DNA from: Verrucomicrobiota bacterium
GTDB taxonomy: Bacteria > Verrucomicrobiota > Verrucomicrobiia > Limisphaerales > JAEYXS01
Assembly: GCA_030834415.1 (NCBI GenBank)
Contig: JAURFH010000007.1
Coordinates: 1 to 40,517, forward strand
Direction: 5' to 3'
DNA: 40,517 nucleotides
Numbering within the stretch: the first letter of the stretch is position 1; each line of letters starts with the position of its first letter. Below, in pieces: positions 40,197-40,517 of the stretch. The notes beneath the pieces are model-generated. The model ran no database searches. It had not been told where the DNA came from and worked only from the letters and a program-made list of their open reading frames with translations. The position numbers and the translations under genes are program-made.

Positions 40197-40517
40197 ATGA
40201 AGATCATTCGCTCCGCCCGAGAACTGGAGACTGGGGTGCGAAAAGTGTCTTTGGCCATCGGCTTTTTTGACGGTGTCCATCTCGGTCATCAGCAGGTCAT
40301 CCGGCAGACTATTCTGGACGCCCGCCAGCAGGAGGGGATTTCCTTGGTTGTCACCTTTGACCGCCATCCGGCTGAAGTGATCGCTCCAGATCGTGTGCCT
40401 CCGCTCATCTATGACCAGCAGCAAAGGGTGGAAGCCATCCGCGCGCTGGGGGCCGACGCCTTGCTATTGCTGCCTTTCGATGAAGCCTTCAGCCAGATGG
40501 ATGGCGAGAGCTTCATC
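40197..40517 (+). CDS. ribF: Bifunctional riboflavin kinase/FAD synthetase, N-terminal part
   Basis: Makes FMN and FAD. Only the first 107 residues are in the window; the gene runs off the right edge with no stop. The FAD synthetase nucleotidyltransferase motif 'GFFDGVHLGHQQVI' (about 22-35) and 'VVTFDRHPAEV' are clear, and 'LLLLPFDEAFSQMDGESFI' matches the family. ATG 40197 lies 12 nt after the truB stop, in the usual truB-ribF order. Confidence 0.93.
   Translation, partial: MKIIRSARELETGVRKVSLAIGFFDGVHLGHQQVIRQTILDARQQEGISLVVTFDRHPAEVIAPDRVPPLIYDQQQRVEAIRALGADALLLLPFDEAFSQMDGESFI

Noticed and set aside
1-40517. CRISPR arrays, tRNA/rRNA genes, insertion sequences, prophage
   Set aside because: No regularly spaced repeats, no cloverleaf or rRNA core sequences, and no transposase, integrase or phage gene was recognised on either strand.

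Overview
This window looks like chromosomal DNA of moderately GC-rich (mid to upper 50s % by eye) Gram-negative bacteria, most likely Verrucomicrobiota (Pedosphaera/Limisphaerales-like). The reasons are a DUF1559-type prepilin with a short lipoprotein partner, a giant multidomain secreted protein ending in the 'YxVexStNLvdWtpL...RFYRIR' module common in that phylum, an IF-2 with a long Pro/Glu/Ala and Gln/Gly/Arg-rich linker, and weak or absent Shine-Dalgarno sites. The assignment is inference from gene content only. No rRNA, tRNA, CRISPR array, integrase or transposase was seen.

Layout. 1-5.4 kb: the 3' part of a giant secreted protein (P-domain, propeller-like repeats, six Ig/cadherin-like repeats) closed by a perfect intrinsic terminator. 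5.6-13.2 kb (+): HEAT-like/THUMP-type RNA methyltransferase, uvrA, and a large periplasmic TPR protein 13 nt after uvrA. 13.2-18.0 kb (-): a Tat-exported sugar isomerase-like protein, a small Cys-rich membrane protein, an Hsp20 chaperone, Lon protease and a LolA-like lipoprotein-sorting protein, closely packed. 18.2-19.6 kb (-): lipoprotein plus prepilin, preceded by a near-perfect sigma-54 promoter. 20.0-23.9 kb (-): tex, a ZIP metal transporter broken by an in-frame TAA, and a polyprenol-phosphate mannosyltransferase. 24.1-30.6 kb (+): a small membrane protein, then a response regulator, three DsrE/DsrF/DsrH-like sulfur-relay proteins (the third only 58 aa) and a seven-TM CHASE-PAS-PAS hybrid histidine kinase with two single-base frameshifts. 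30.6-31.3 kb (-): pyrF. 31.5-33.9 kb (+): hisD-hisC. 34.2 kb to the end (+): nusA-infB-rbfA-nrnA-truB-ribF, the conserved translation/RNA operon, with ribF cut by the window edge.

Most noteworthy. (1) The 370-bp gap between the pilin operon and tex carries two outward-facing sequences that match the sigma-54 -24/-12 consensus, with a pair of inverted CGACAGG repeats between them. The rightward promoter is followed within about 70 nt by a strong terminator hairpin, which predicts a small sigma-54-dependent RNA. (2) A response regulator, a DsrE-F-H-like triad and a membrane hybrid kinase lie on one strand in tight succession, suggesting sulfur/redox-linked signalling. I do not recognise this arrangement as a described system. 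(3) The nusA leader holds a terminator-like hairpin 34 nt before the start codon, next to spaced TTTAAyGAT repeats, a candidate attenuator. (4) The kinase frameshifts and the ZIP stop codon are either sequencing errors or real decay. Each is repaired by changing a single base.
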